Source: Verrucomicrobiota bacterium (GTDB taxonomy: Bacteria; Verrucomicrobiota; Verrucomicrobiia; Opitutales; UBA953). From it: a stretch of DNA of 64,000 bases. Positions 9,421 to 18,441 of this stretch are shown piece by piece. Made by a program: the position numbers and the translations under genes. The DNA lies in contig VHCL01000003.1 in NCBI GenBank assembly GCA_016871725.1, positions 59,714 to 123,713 of the forward strand. Reading direction: 5' to 3'. A model generated the notes under the pieces. That model had not been told where the DNA came from. It saw only the letters and a program-made list of their open reading frames with translations, and searched no databases. Numbering within the stretch: the stretch's first letter is position 1; every line of letters starts with the position of its first letter.

Positions 9421-9547
9421 GCCAGCAAGGTTGGCATCCGCCGGCCGGGTGCAACAAAGACCGTTTCCGAGCCGTTCGTCTTGCAGGGGAGGGGGTCAGG
9501 GTCAAAGGTCTCCGGGTGCCTTCCGTCCGCCCCAGCCGCGTCCTTGG

Positions 9548-9563
9548 CCGTCCCTCCGGACGG
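9548..9563 (+). other. Small inverted repeat upstream of mutL
   Basis: CCGTCC and GGACGG form a 6-bp perfect stem with a CTCC loop, 23 bases before the chosen mutL ATG. It could be a leader hairpin near the ribosome-binding site, but in GC-rich DNA such stems also arise by chance. Confidence 0.25.
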
Positions 9564-9586
9564 TCCGTCGCCGGGCCTGCCTGACC

Positions 9587-11317
9587 ATGTCGACCATCCG
9601 TATCCTTGAGCCGACCGTGGCCAACCAGATCGCCGCCGGCGAGGTGGTGGAGCGCCCGGCCGCGGTCATCAAGGAGCTGCTCGAGAACTCCCTCGACGCC
9701 GGCGCCCGCCGCGTGACGGTCGACTTCTCCCGCGGGGGCAAGGCCCGCATGATCGTCGAGGACGACGGCAAGGGCATGACGGGCGACGAAGCCCTGCTGA
9801 GCCTCGAGCGCCACGCGACCAGCAAGATCCGGCTGGCCGCCGACCTCGATCGCATCGCGACCTTCGGCTTCCGCGGCGAGGCGCTCCCTTCCATCGCCAG
9901 CGTGGCGCGCTTCACGCTGCAGACGCGTCCGGCCGCGGCCCCCGCGGGCACGGAGATCGCGGTCAACGGCGGCAAGCTCATCCATCGGCGCGAACACGGG
10001 ATGGCCCCGGGCACGCGCATCGAGGTCGCCAACCTTTTCCATCCCGTCCCGGCCCGGCTCAAGTTCCTGAAGTCCGACGAGACCGAGGCCGCGCACATCG
10101 TGCGCCTCGTCCGTCTTTACGCGGTCGCCCATCCGGAGGTGGGTTTCCTGCTCCGCGAAGACGGCCGGGAGATCTTCCGTTCGCCGGGCGACGCGCCATT
10201 GCTGGACCGCGTCCGTGAGATCTGGGGCCGGCAGGTGGCCGAAGAGGTCACGCTGATGCCGGTCTTCGAGCGCCCGGGCATGCGTCTCAGCGGGCTGCTG
10301 GGCAAGCCGGGCGTCAGCCGCGGCACCCGCCAGGACCTCGTCACGGTGGTCAACGGCCGGCCGGTCGACAGCCGCACGATGGCCTTCGCGCTCACCGAGA
10401 GCTACCATACGCTGATCCCGAAGGGCCGCTACCCGCTGGCGTTCGTCTTCCTCGAGATGGATCCGGCGTGGGTCGACGTGAACGTCCACCCCTCCAAGCG
10501 CGAGGTGCGTTTCCGCGACGAGGCCAAGGTCCGCAATTTCCTCATCGAGTCCGTCCTCGCGGTCCTGCGCGCCCGGGGCGACGAAGGTCTGCCCGCCGAG
10601 ACCGTCCCGGCCGTCATGCCCGCCGCGCCTATGGCCGTCGACGCCCCGAGCGTCAGCGCGCCGGTCTCCGTCGGTTCCGCGCCGCCGGCCTACGTGCCGC
10701 CGTCCGCGCCCGCCCCGGTCTCGCCGGCCCATGCGCCCGCCGTCCGCCTCGGCTGGCGCCTGCTCTCGCGCCTGCGCGAAGAGCGCGCCGTCTTCGAGAC
10801 TCCGGCCGGACTGGCCGTGCTCGATCTCGGCGCCGCGCACCAGCGCGTGCTTTACGAATCCATCCTCGCGCAATTCACCGCGCAGAAGCCCGTCAGCCAG
10901 CCGCTCCTGGTCCCGCTGAGCATCGAGCTCGAGCCGTTGCCCGCCGCGGTGCTCAAGGAGCGCCTGCCGCTGCTGGCCTCCGCCGGCTTCGACTTCGAGG
11001 AATACGGCCGGAACTTCTGGCGGATCCAGGCGCTGCCCGCGTGGCTCGAGCCGGAGCAGGCCCTGGCCTTCGTGCGCGACCTCCTGGCCGAGATGGCCCG
11101 CCGCGAGGGCGATTTCGGCCGGCCCTCGCTGGCCTACGACGCCCTGGCCAAGCTCGCCGTCAACAAGGCCCGTCGCAAGGGCGACAGCCTGTCGGACGCC
11201 GAACTGATGGAGCTCGTACAGGCCTTGTTCCGCACCGCCCAGCCGGGCACGTGCCCGCGGGGCCGGCGGACGTACGTCGAGTGGACGGACGCGGACCTGA
11301 CCCGCCGTTTCGGCTGA
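9587..11317 (+). CDS. mutL: DNA mismatch repair protein MutL, endonuclease motifs degenerate
   Basis: MutL couples mismatch recognition by MutS to strand removal. The N-terminal GHKL ATPase is complete: ENSLDAG (33-39), DDGKGM (59-64), RHATSK and GFRGEALPS. A Pro/Ala-rich linker (about 340-388) joins the C-terminal dimerization domain. The C-terminal endonuclease motifs are altered: DQHA(X)2E(X)4E reads DLGAAHQRVLYE (413-424), and CPHGRP reads CPRGRR (556-561), so key metal ligands appear missing. The length is 576 residues. The ATG at 9587 is favoured because MSTIRILEPTVANQIAAGEV aligns with family N-termini; the 52 codons upstream in the ORF track are probably untranslated. The stop codon directly abuts the convergent uvrB stop (TGATCA). 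mutS is not in the window. Confidence 0.97.
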   Translation: MSTIRILEPTVANQIAAGEVVERPAAVIKELLENSLDAGARRVTVDFSRGGKARMIVEDDGKGMTGDEALLSLERHATSKIRLAADLDRIATFGFRGEALPSIASVARFTLQTRPAAAPAGTEIAVNGGKLIHRREHGMAPGTRIEVANLFHPVPARLKFLKSDETEAAHIVRLVRLYAVAHPEVGFLLREDGREIFRSPGDAPLLDRVREIWGRQVAEEVTLMPVFERPGMRLSGLLGKPGVSRGTRQDLVTVVNGRPVDSRTMAFALTESYHTLIPKGRYPLAFVFLEMDPAWVDVNVHPSKREVRFRDEAKVRNFLIESVLAVLRARGDEGLPAETVPAVMPAAPMAVDAPSVSAPVSVGSAPPAYVPPSAPAPVSPAHAPAVRLGWRLLSRLREERAVFETPAGLAVLDLGAAHQRVLYESILAQFTAQKPVSQPLLVPLSIELEPLPAAVLKERLPLLASAGFDFEEYGRNFWRIQALPAWLEPEQALAFVRDLLAEMARREGDFGRPSLAYDALAKLAVNKARRKGDSLSDAELMELVQALFRTAQPGTCPRGRRTYVEWTDADLTRRFG

Positions 11318-13303
11318 TCAGCGGCGGCCCTTGGGGCGCTTGGGCGCGGCCGGCTTGCCTGTCCGCAGCGCCTCGATCTGGTCGCGCAGGGTGGCCGCGC
11401 GTTCGAACTGCAGTTCGTCCGCCGCCGCGAGCATCTCGGCTTCCATGTCGGCCAGCACGCGCGCGATGTCCCGGTCGTCGGTGCCTTCGGCCACCGCCAG
11501 CGCCGCGTCGGCCTCCAGCTCGACCAGGCTCTCCTCGATCCTGCGCTGCGTGCTCTTGGGCGTGATGCCGTGCTTCGTGTTGTAGGCCTCCTGGCGCTTG
11601 CGGCGGTCGCCGCAGATCGTCAGGGCGCGCGTGAGCGACTTCGTCATCACGTCGGCGTAGAGCAGGACCTTGCCTTCGAGGTGACGCGCGGCGCGGCCGG
11701 CGGTCTGGATGAGGCTCGTCTCGCTGCGGAGGAAGCCTTCCTTGTCGGCGTCGAGGATGCCGACGAGGGCGACTTCGGGGAGGTCGAGGCCTTCGCGGAG
11801 CAGGTTGACGCCCACGAGGACGTCGAAGTGGCCCGCGCGCAGGCGGCGGAGGATCTCGACGCGCTCGATGGCGTCGATGTCGGAGTGGAGGTATTCGACC
11901 TTCAGGCCGCTCTCCCGCATGAAGTTCGCGAGGTCCTCGGACATCCGCTTCGTGAGGGTCGTGACGAGCGTGCGGTGACCGCGGGCGGCGGAAGCCTTGG
12001 CTTCGCCGATGATGTCCTCGACCTGGCCGGCGATGGGGCGGACTTCCATGACCGGGTCGAGCAGGCCGGTCGGGCGGATGACCTGTTCGGCGATGACCGA
12101 CGAGACCTTGTATTCGTGGGGCGCCGGCGTGGCGGAGACGTAGACCGCCTGATCGACGAGCGCGTCGAACTCCTCCGGACGCAGCGGACGGTTCTCGAGG
12201 GCGGAGGGCAGGCGGAAGCCGAATTCGACGAGGCGTTCCTTGCGGGCGCGGTCGCCGTGGTACATTCCGCCGATCTGCGAGACCGAGACGTGGCTCTCGT
12301 CGATGAAGACCAGCTTGTCCTTCGGGAAGAAGTCCAGGAGGCAGTGCGGGCGCTCGCCAGGGCGGCGGCCGGACATGTGCATCGAGTAGTTCTCGATGCC
12401 CGGGCAGAAGCCCGTCTCGCGGAGCATCTCGAGGTCATGCTCGACGCGCAGGCGGATGCGCTGGGCCTCCACGAGGCGGTTCTGCTTCTCGAAATAAGCC
12501 ACGCGTTCCTCTAGCTCGGCGCGGATGGCGTCGCCGGCGGCCTTCACGCGGCCGGGGGCCATCACGTACTGGTTGGCCGGGTAGAGGTCGAACTTCTGGA
12601 GCTGCTTGCCCGGTTTGACGCTCACCGGGTCGAGCTCGCGGATGGCCTCGAGCGTGTCGCCCCAGAATTCCAGGCGGACGGCCGATTCCATGTAGGCCGG
12701 CCAGACGTCGATCGTCTCCCCGCGCGCGCGGAAGTTGCAGCGCTCGAGGATGGCGTCGTTGCGCACGTACTGGTTGGCCACGAGCTTGGCCAGCAGCTCG
12801 TCGCGGCGGAGGGTCATCCCCGCCTTTAGCGCGATCATCGCGGCCAGGAAGTCCTCGGGCGAGCCGAGGCCATAGATGCAGGAGACCGAGGCGATCACCA
12901 CGACGTCGCGGCGGGAGAGCAGGGCGCTGCTGGCGCTGATGCGCAGGCGTTCGATGTCCTCGTTGATGGCCGAGTCCTTCTCGATGAAGGTGTCCGTCGC
13001 CGGCACGTAGGCCTCGGGCTGGTAGTAGTCGTAGTAGCTGACGAAATATTCGACCGCGTTCTCGGGGAAGAAGTTCTTGAATTCCGAGTACAGCTGGGCG
13101 GCCAGCGTCTTGTTGTGCGAGATGATGAGCGCGGGGCGCTGCTGCTGCGCGATCAGGTTCGCCATCGTGAACGTCTTGCCCGAGCCCGTCACGCCGAGGA
13201 GCGTCTGGCGGCCGTTACCCGCGCGGAGGGAGGCGTCGAGCGCGGCGATCGCGGCCGGCTGGTCGCCCATCGGGCGGTAGTCGGATTTGAGGCGGAATTC
13301 CAT
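11318..13303 (-). CDS. uvrB: Excinuclease ABC subunit UvrB
   Basis: UvrB is the damage-verifying helicase-like subunit of the UvrABC nucleotide-excision repair system. The 661-residue protein has Walker A GVTGSGKT (37-44), the DNA-clamping beta-hairpin [11 protein letters not shown] (91-101), a FIDESHV helicase motif, helicase motif VI GRAARH, and a C-terminal UVR domain ([14 protein letters not shown]) that binds UvrC. The ATG at 13303 gives the canonical N-terminus [19 protein letters not shown]; the ORF track's 59 extra residues are out of family. One base separates it from the upstream HAD gene (TGAGATG), so it is translated from the nadE-glcD-HAD-uvrB transcript. Confidence 0.98.
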   Translation of the reverse strand: MEFRLKSDYRPMGDQPAAIAALDASLRAGNGRQTLLGVTGSGKTFTMANLIAQQQRPALIISHNKTLAAQLYSEFKNFFPENAVEYFVSYYDYYQPEAYVPATDTFIEKDSAINEDIERLRISASSALLSRRDVVVIASVSCIYGLGSPEDFLAAMIALKAGMTLRRDELLAKLVANQYVRNDAILERCNFRARGETIDVWPAYMESAVRLEFWGDTLEAIRELDPVSVKPGKQLQKFDLYPANQYVMAPGRVKAAGDAIRAELEERVAYFEKQNRLVEAQRIRLRVEHDLEMLRETGFCPGIENYSMHMSGRRPGERPHCLLDFFPKDKLVFIDESHVSVSQIGGMYHGDRARKERLVEFGFRLPSALENRPLRPEEFDALVDQAVYVSATPAPHEYKVSSVIAEQVIRPTGLLDPVMEVRPIAGQVEDIIGEAKASAARGHRTLVTTLTKRMSEDLANFMRESGLKVEYLHSDIDAIERVEILRRLRAGHFDVLVGVNLLREGLDLPEVALVGILDADKEGFLRSETSLIQTAGRAARHLEGKVLLYADVMTKSLTRALTICGDRRKRQEAYNTKHGITPKSTQRRIEESLVELEADAALAVAEGTDDRDIARVLADMEAEMLAAADELQFERAATLRDQIEALRTGKPAAPKRPKGRR

Positions 13304-13304
13304 C

Positions 13305-13970
13305 TCAGCCCAGGCGCCCGCGGGCGAGCCACCGCGGGTCGACTTCGGAGAGGTCCTGCACGATGCGGTGGGCGCCGACGGGCGCCAGCTGTTCGCGGGT
13401 GTTGGTCGTCGCGAGCGCGATCGTGATGAAGCCGCCGGCCAGGCCGGCCTGCAGGCCCGAGAAGGAATCCTCGAAGACAAAGGACGTCGCCGGGTCGCCG
13501 CCGCCGAGGGCGCAGGCCTTCAGGAAGACTTCCGGGTCGGGCTTGCCCTTCGTGACGTCCTCGCTGGCGACCGCGCCGGCGAAGAAATGGCCGATGCCGA
13601 AGAGTTCGAACGAGAGGGCGAGGTTCTCCTTATGCGTCGACGTGCCGATCACGCAGGGGATGCCGAGGTCGTTGAGCGCGCCGCAGAGCTCGCGGACGCC
13701 GGGGAGCAGGCGGACGTGGCCGGTGCGGGCGATGTCGCGGTAGAGGGCTTCCTTGCGGTTCGAAAGGCGCCTCACCTCGGCGGGGTCACGCGTCCAGTTC
13801 AGGATGTCCGGGATGATCAGCTCGTTTCGCTTGCCGAAGCCGCGCTTGAAGTGGTCGGCCGGCAACGGGAGATTCTCCTCCTTGGCGAGGGCTTCCCAGG
13901 AGCGTTCATGGGCGACGGAGGAGTCGATGACGACTCCGTCCCAGTCGAAGACGGCGACGGTGCGGGGCAT
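13305..13970 (-). CDS. HAD-superfamily phosphatase (subfamily IA, beta-phosphoglucomutase-like)
   Basis: The 221-residue protein has all four HAD motifs: FDWDGVV (nucleophile Asp9, acid Asp11), IGTSTHKEN, the lysine in KGKPDPEVF, and FEDSFSGLQAG. A helical cap lies between motifs I and II (about 18-85), as in the phosphoglycolate phosphatase/beta-phosphoglucomutase group. It acts on a small phosphorylated metabolite in the cytoplasm. Its position directly after a GlcD-like oxidase suggests a role in 2-phosphoglycolate disposal, but this is inference. The spacing is tight: 3 bases from the oxidase gene upstream and 1 base from uvrB downstream. Confidence 0.88.
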   Translation of the reverse strand: MPRTVAVFDWDGVVIDSSVAHERSWEALAKEENLPLPADHFKRGFGKRNELIIPDILNWTRDPAEVRRLSNRKEALYRDIARTGHVRLLPGVRELCGALNDLGIPCVIGTSTHKENLALSFELFGIGHFFAGAVASEDVTKGKPDPEVFLKACALGGGDPATSFVFEDSFSGLQAGLAGGFITIALATTNTREQLAPVGAHRIVQDLSEVDPRWLARGRLG

Positions 13971-13973
13971 GGT

Positions 13974-15449
13974 TCAATGCTTGTCCCAGGGCAGCGTGAC
14001 CTTGATCGGGCGATGCTCCCAGACGTTGAAGGGTTCGAACATCTGGCCCGGCGCGAGGATGCCGTTCGGGTCGAGGGCCTGTTTGACGGCGCGCATGGCG
14101 GCGATCTCCTCCGGCGTGTGCTGCAGCGAGAGGAAAGGGGACTTCGCCAGGCCGATGCCGTGCTCGCCCGTGATGGCGCCGCCGAGTTCGACGACCTTCT
14201 CCATGACCTCGCGGATGGCCTGCTCGGCCTTCCGGCAGTGCTCCGGATCGAACCGGTCGTACATGATGTGCACGTGGAAGTTGCCGTCGGCGGCGTGGCC
14301 GAAGGTCGGGGTCGCCAGGCCGATGCGGTCGCGGACCTCGCGGGTGAAGCGGAGCAGGGCGACGTAACTGCGGATCGGCACCACCACGTCTTCGTTCAGC
14401 TTGGCGTCGCCCAGGGCGAACATCGCCTGGGAGCAGGTGCGGCGGAGCTCCCAGAGGGCTTCGGCTTCGGCGGGGTCTTCGGGCGCGCGGAAGGCGACCG
14501 CGTGACGTCTCGCCCAGGCGACGACCTGGGCCGCATCGTCGGCGAGCGCGGCGGGGTGTCCGTCGAGCTCGACGAGCAGGGCCGCGTGCGTCTCGGCGGA
14601 GCCGCCCAGTTCGGCGTCGCTGAAGACGCGCTTCCCGCGGCGCTTCTCGGTCGCGGCGACCGTCTGGACGTCGAGGAATTCGAGCACCGACGGATTCACG
14701 CGCCGGGAGATGAGCTCGATGGCGGCCTCGAGCGCGGCTTCGTCCGTGCGGAAGGCCAGGAGGAAGGTGCGGCGGGCGGCGGGCAGGGCGGAGAGCTTCA
14801 GCGTCGCCTGCGTGATCACGCCGAGCGTGCCTTCGGAGCCGATCCACAGGTCGCGCAGGTTGAGGCCGCTGACGAACTTCCGGAGCGGGGCGCCCCAGCG
14901 GACCTTCTCGCCGGTGGGCAGGAAGCCCTCGAGGGCGTAGACGTGGTCGCGGACCACGCCGTACTTGGCCGCGCGCAGGCCGCCCGCGTTGGTGGCGAGG
15001 TTGCCGCCGATGCTGCAGTGCTTCACCGACGACGGGTCGGGCGGGAAGAAGAGGCCGTGCGGCGCGGCGAGGTCGTTGATGTGCGCGGTGATCGCCCCGG
15101 GCTGGACGGTCGCCATCGCCGAGACCGGATCGACCTCGATCTTGTCCCAGTGGTCCAGGTGGATGACCCAGCCGCCTTGGACGGGGGCGCAGGCGCCGGT
15201 CGTGCCGGTGCCGCGGCCGCGGACCGTCACGGGCACACGATGCGCGTTGGCGAGCCGCAGCGTGACGCCGATGTCGTCCTCCGTGGCCGGGCGGACGACC
15301 GCCTCGGGCATGAAGGACAGCCGCAGGTTGTCGAAGGACGCCGCGAAGCAGGCCGCCTCGTCGGTCCGGACGACATCCGGACCCAGCTTCGCCAGGAGGG
15401 CCTGGGTGGCGGCGGGATGCGTCTGGGCGGGAAGGCTCACGCCTCCCAT
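13974..15449 (-). CDS. FAD-linked oxidase, GlcD/D-lactate dehydrogenase type
   Basis: The 491-residue protein belongs to the FAD-binding PCMH family. The FAD-binding half has VTVRGRGTGTTGACAPVQGG, DPSSVKHCSIGGNLATNAGG and IGSEGTLGVITQATLKL. The C-terminal half has the conserved FGHAADGNFHVHIM and GEHGIGLAKSPFL motifs typical of glycolate oxidase subunit D and bacterial D-lactate dehydrogenases. It oxidises a 2-hydroxy acid to a 2-keto acid; the exact substrate is not decidable. No GlcE or GlcF partner gene lies nearby, favouring a single-subunit enzyme. I chose the ATG at 15449 rather than the TTG one codon upstream. It sits nine bases after nadE. Confidence 0.88.
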   Translation of the reverse strand: MGGVSLPAQTHPAATQALLAKLGPDVVRTDEAACFAASFDNLRLSFMPEAVVRPATEDDIGVTLRLANAHRVPVTVRGRGTGTTGACAPVQGGWVIHLDHWDKIEVDPVSAMATVQPGAITAHINDLAAPHGLFFPPDPSSVKHCSIGGNLATNAGGLRAAKYGVVRDHVYALEGFLPTGEKVRWGAPLRKFVSGLNLRDLWIGSEGTLGVITQATLKLSALPAARRTFLLAFRTDEAALEAAIELISRRVNPSVLEFLDVQTVAATEKRRGKRVFSDAELGGSAETHAALLVELDGHPAALADDAAQVVAWARRHAVAFRAPEDPAEAEALWELRRTCSQAMFALGDAKLNEDVVVPIRSYVALLRFTREVRDRIGLATPTFGHAADGNFHVHIMYDRFDPEHCRKAEQAIREVMEKVVELGGAITGEHGIGLAKSPFLSLQHTPEEIAAMRAVKQALDPNGILAPGQMFEPFNVWEHRPIKVTLPWDKH

Positions 15450-15458
15450 CAAGCAGGG

Positions 15459-17402
15459 TTAGCCCAGTTCGGCAAGCCACGCCGTCGCCTCGGCGTCGGA
15501 AGGCATGCGCCAGTCGCCGCGGGGGGACAGGGCCAGCGAGCCCACCTTGGGCCCGTCGGGCATCACGGAGCGCTTGAACTGCTGGCTGAAGAAGCGGTTC
15601 AGGAAGGTGCGCAGCCAGTGGCGGATCTCCGTCTGGTCGTATTTGCCGGCGAACGCGTGCTCGGCGATCCAGAGGACCTTCGAAGGGCGGAAGCCGTTGC
15701 GGATGACGTGATACAGGAAGAAGTCGTGGAGCTCGTAGGGGCCGACCAGCATCTCCGTCTGCTGGGCGATCTCCCCGTCGGCGCCGGGCGGGAGCAGCTC
15801 CGGGCTGACCGGGGTGGCCACGATGTCCTCGAGGATGGCGCGTTCGGTGCCGACGTGGCGGGCGTGGGCGGCCCAGGCGACGAGGTGCTTCACCAAGGTC
15901 TTCGGCACGCCGATGTTCACGTGGTACATCGACATGTGGTCGGCGTTGAACGTGCACCAGCCGAGCGCGGCTTCGGAGAGGTCGCCCGTGCCGACGACGA
16001 AGCCGTGGCTCTGGTTGGCGACGTCCATCAGGATCTGCGTGCGCTCGCGGGCCTGGGCGTTCTCGAAGGTGACGTCGTGCTTGCCGGCGGGGTGCTGGAT
16101 GTCGCGCAGGTGGCGTTCGACCGCCTCGCCGATCGGGATCTCCCGGGCGGTGATGCCGAGCGCCTCCATGAGGCGCATGGCGTTGACCCGCGTACGGGCC
16201 GACGTGCCGGGGCCCGGCATGGTGAGCCCGATGATGCCCTTGCGGTCGAGGCCGAGGCGGTGGAAGGCCTCGAGCGTGACGAGCAGGGCGAGGGTCGAAT
16301 CCAGGCCGCCGGAGACGCCGATGACGACGTGTTTCTGGCCCGTGTGGCGGAGCCGGCGGGCGAGGCCGGTGGACTGGATGGCGAAGATCTCCTGGCAGTT
16401 CTCGTCTCGACGGTGCGGGTCCGCCGGGACGAACGGGTGCTGGCTGAACCGCCGGCGCAGCTTCGGCGTCTGGCCGGCCGGGACGCCGAGGGTGAAGCCG
16501 ACCATGCGCGGGCGGACGGCGACGGGCGCGCCGAAGAAGGTGCTGTTGCGACGACGTTCGGCCGCGAGGCGGTCGAGGTCGATCTGCGAGACGATCAGGG
16601 CCAGGTCGAAGCGGAAGCGTTCGGATTCGCCGAGGACGACGCCGTTCTCGGCGATCAGGCCGTGGCCGCTGTAGACGATGTCTGTGCTCGATTCGCCGGC
16701 GCCGGCGGCGGCGTAGACGTACGCCGCGAGGCAGCGGGCGGACTGCGACTTCACCAGGTCGCGCCGGTAGGCGGCCTTGGTCAGGAGCTCGTCGCTGGCC
16801 GAAAGGTTGCAGAGCAGGGTGGCGCCGGCGAGGGCCTGGGCGCCGCTGGGGGGCTCGACGGCCCAGAGGTCTTCGCAGATCTCGACGCCGAGCACGCAGT
16901 CCGGCATGTCGGTCGCCTGGAAGAGCAGGTCGGTGCCGAACGGGACCTTCTGGCCGAGGAGTTCGATCTCGGCGACCGGGGCGACCCGGGCGGAGGCGAA
17001 CCAGCGCTGCTCGTAGAATTCCCCGGTGTTGGGCAGGTGGGTCTTCGGGACGACCCCGAGGACCTTGCCGCGGGAGAGCACCACGGCCACGTTGAAGAGG
17101 CGTCCGTTGACCTCCAGGGGGGCGCCGACGAGGGCGGTCAGGCCCAGCTTCGCGGTGGCCTCGCCGACGTGTCCTAGGGCCTTCAGGGCGCCGTTGAGGA
17201 GGGTCCGCTGGCCGAAGAGGTCGCCGCAGCTGTAGCCGGTAAGGCAGAGTTCAGGCAGGACCACGATTTCCACCCCCTCTTGGGCCGCTTTTTCCAGGGC
17301 TTGGATAATCAGGGCGGCGTTGGCCGCAGGGTCCCCCAGACGGAGGGCCGGCGAGGCGGCCGCCACGGTCACGAAACCGTGCTGGTGGATGCGGTTGGAC
17401 AT
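15459..17402 (-). CDS. nadE: Glutamine-dependent NAD(+) synthetase
   Basis: NadE makes NAD from nicotinic acid adenine dinucleotide, taking ammonia from glutamine. The N-terminal nitrilase-type glutaminase (about 1-270) shows the Glu-Lys-Cys triad: PELCLTGY (Glu51), PKTHLPNTGEFYE and GVEICEDLW. The C-terminal synthetase has the ATP pyrophosphatase loop GVSGGLDSTLALL and GTGDLSEAALGWCT. From the ATG at 17402 the length is 647; an alternative ATG at 17423 would add 7 residues and neither has a clear Shine-Dalgarno. The start at 17402 gives an N-terminus close to the family's (QHGFVTVAAASP). It is the first gene of the nadE-glcD-HAD-uvrB run and is divergent from thrB. Confidence 0.95.
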   Translation of the reverse strand: MSNRIHQHGFVTVAAASPALRLGDPAANAALIIQALEKAAQEGVEIVVLPELCLTGYSCGDLFGQRTLLNGALKALGHVGEATAKLGLTALVGAPLEVNGRLFNVAVVLSRGKVLGVVPKTHLPNTGEFYEQRWFASARVAPVAEIELLGQKVPFGTDLLFQATDMPDCVLGVEICEDLWAVEPPSGAQALAGATLLCNLSASDELLTKAAYRRDLVKSQSARCLAAYVYAAAGAGESSTDIVYSGHGLIAENGVVLGESERFRFDLALIVSQIDLDRLAAERRRNSTFFGAPVAVRPRMVGFTLGVPAGQTPKLRRRFSQHPFVPADPHRRDENCQEIFAIQSTGLARRLRHTGQKHVVIGVSGGLDSTLALLVTLEAFHRLGLDRKGIIGLTMPGPGTSARTRVNAMRLMEALGITAREIPIGEAVERHLRDIQHPAGKHDVTFENAQARERTQILMDVANQSHGFVVGTGDLSEAALGWCTFNADHMSMYHVNIGVPKTLVKHLVAWAAHARHVGTERAILEDIVATPVSPELLPPGADGEIAQQTEMLVGPYELHDFFLYHVIRNGFRPSKVLWIAEHAFAGKYDQTEIRHWLRTFLNRFFSQQFKRSVMPDGPKVGSLALSPRGDWRMPSDAEATAWLAELG

Positions 17403-17487
17403 CAAAGGACTGGTATCCGTCATGTTCACCGTTGACCGAAGGGGAGGCAACCCGAAAGGTCTGCCCAACCCTGTCAAAGGGGGCCTT

Positions 17488-18441
17488 ATGTCCGCTCAGC
17501 CGCTCAAAGAAGTCCGTATCTTTTCGCCTGCCACCGTGGCCAACGTGGCCTGCGGTTTCGACGTCCTTGGCTTCTGCATCGACGCCCCCGGCGACGAGAT
17601 CGTGGCCCGCTTCTCGCCGACCCCCGGACTGCGCATCACCAGGATCACCGGCGACGACGGCCGCCTGCCGCTCGACTCCAAGAAGAACACCGCCGGCGTC
17701 TCCGCCCACGCGCTCCTCCGCCACCTCGGCAAGAGCGACGTCGGCATCGAGATGGAGATCCACAAGAAGATGCCCTTCGGCAGCGGCCTCGGCTCCAGCG
17801 CCGCGAGCGCGGTCGGCGGCGCCTTCGTGGTCAACCGCCTGCTCGGCGAGCCGCTGACGCGTCGTCAGCTCCTGCCTTTCGTGGTCGCCGGCGAAGCCGC
17901 GGCCGACGGCGCCTGGCATGCCGACAACGTCGGCCCGTGCCTCCTCGGCGGCATCACCCTCATCCGCTCCAACGCCGAGCTCGACGTCATGGACGTGACG
18001 ATCCCCGAGCGTCTCTGGGCCGCGGTCGTGCACCCGGACATCGTCGTGCTGACCAAGGTCGCCCGCGAGATCATGCCGCGCCAGGTCCAGCTCGAGACCT
18101 CGACGCAGCAGAGCGGCAACCTCGGCGGCCTGCTGTGCGGCTTCTTCAAGAGCGACTACGCGCTCATCGGCCGTTCGCTCCACGACCTCATCGCCGAGCC
18201 CCATCGCCATCGCCTGATCCCCGAATTCTATCGCGCCAAGGCCGCCGCCATGGCCGCCGGCGCGCTCGGTTTCTCGATCTCCGGCGCCGGCCCCAGCGTG
18301 TTCGCGCTCTGCGAAGGCGAGGAGACCGCCCGGAAGGTCGCCGCCGCCGTCGCCGCCGTGTTCTCCTCGGTGCCGATCAAGGCCACGCCTTACGTCTCGC
18401 GCATCAATCCCAAGGGTGTCCATGTCCTCTCCGAGTCCTAA
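17488..18441 (+). CDS. thrB: Homoserine kinase
   Basis: ThrB phosphorylates homoserine to O-phosphohomoserine in threonine synthesis. The 317-residue protein is a GHMP kinase with the ATP loop PFGSGLGSSAASAVGG near residue 90 and the family N-terminus FSPATVANVACGFDVLGF. The C-terminal motif SISGAGPSVFALC is also conserved. The ATG at 17488 has a strong Shine-Dalgarno (AAAGGGGG) six bases upstream, one of the few clear ones in the window; the ORF track begins much further upstream, antisense to nadE. Its end overlaps thrC by 20 bases, so the pair is coupled. Confidence 0.95.
   Translation: MSAQPLKEVRIFSPATVANVACGFDVLGFCIDAPGDEIVARFSPTPGLRITRITGDDGRLPLDSKKNTAGVSAHALLRHLGKSDVGIEMEIHKKMPFGSGLGSSAASAVGGAFVVNRLLGEPLTRRQLLPFVVAGEAAADGAWHADNVGPCLLGGITLIRSNAELDVMDVTIPERLWAAVVHPDIVVLTKVAREIMPRQVQLETSTQQSGNLGGLLCGFFKSDYALIGRSLHDLIAEPHRHRLIPEFYRAKAAAMAAGALGFSISGAGPSVFALCEGEETARKVAAAVAAVFSSVPIKATPYVSRINPKGVHVLSES

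Noticed and set aside
13287-17177. 1296-residue plus-strand ORF
   Set aside because: It is antisense to nadE, a GlcD-like oxidase and a HAD gene, all with clear conserved motifs. Its low-complexity Gly/Arg/Glu/Asp composition is typical of stop-free antisense frames in GC-rich DNA.
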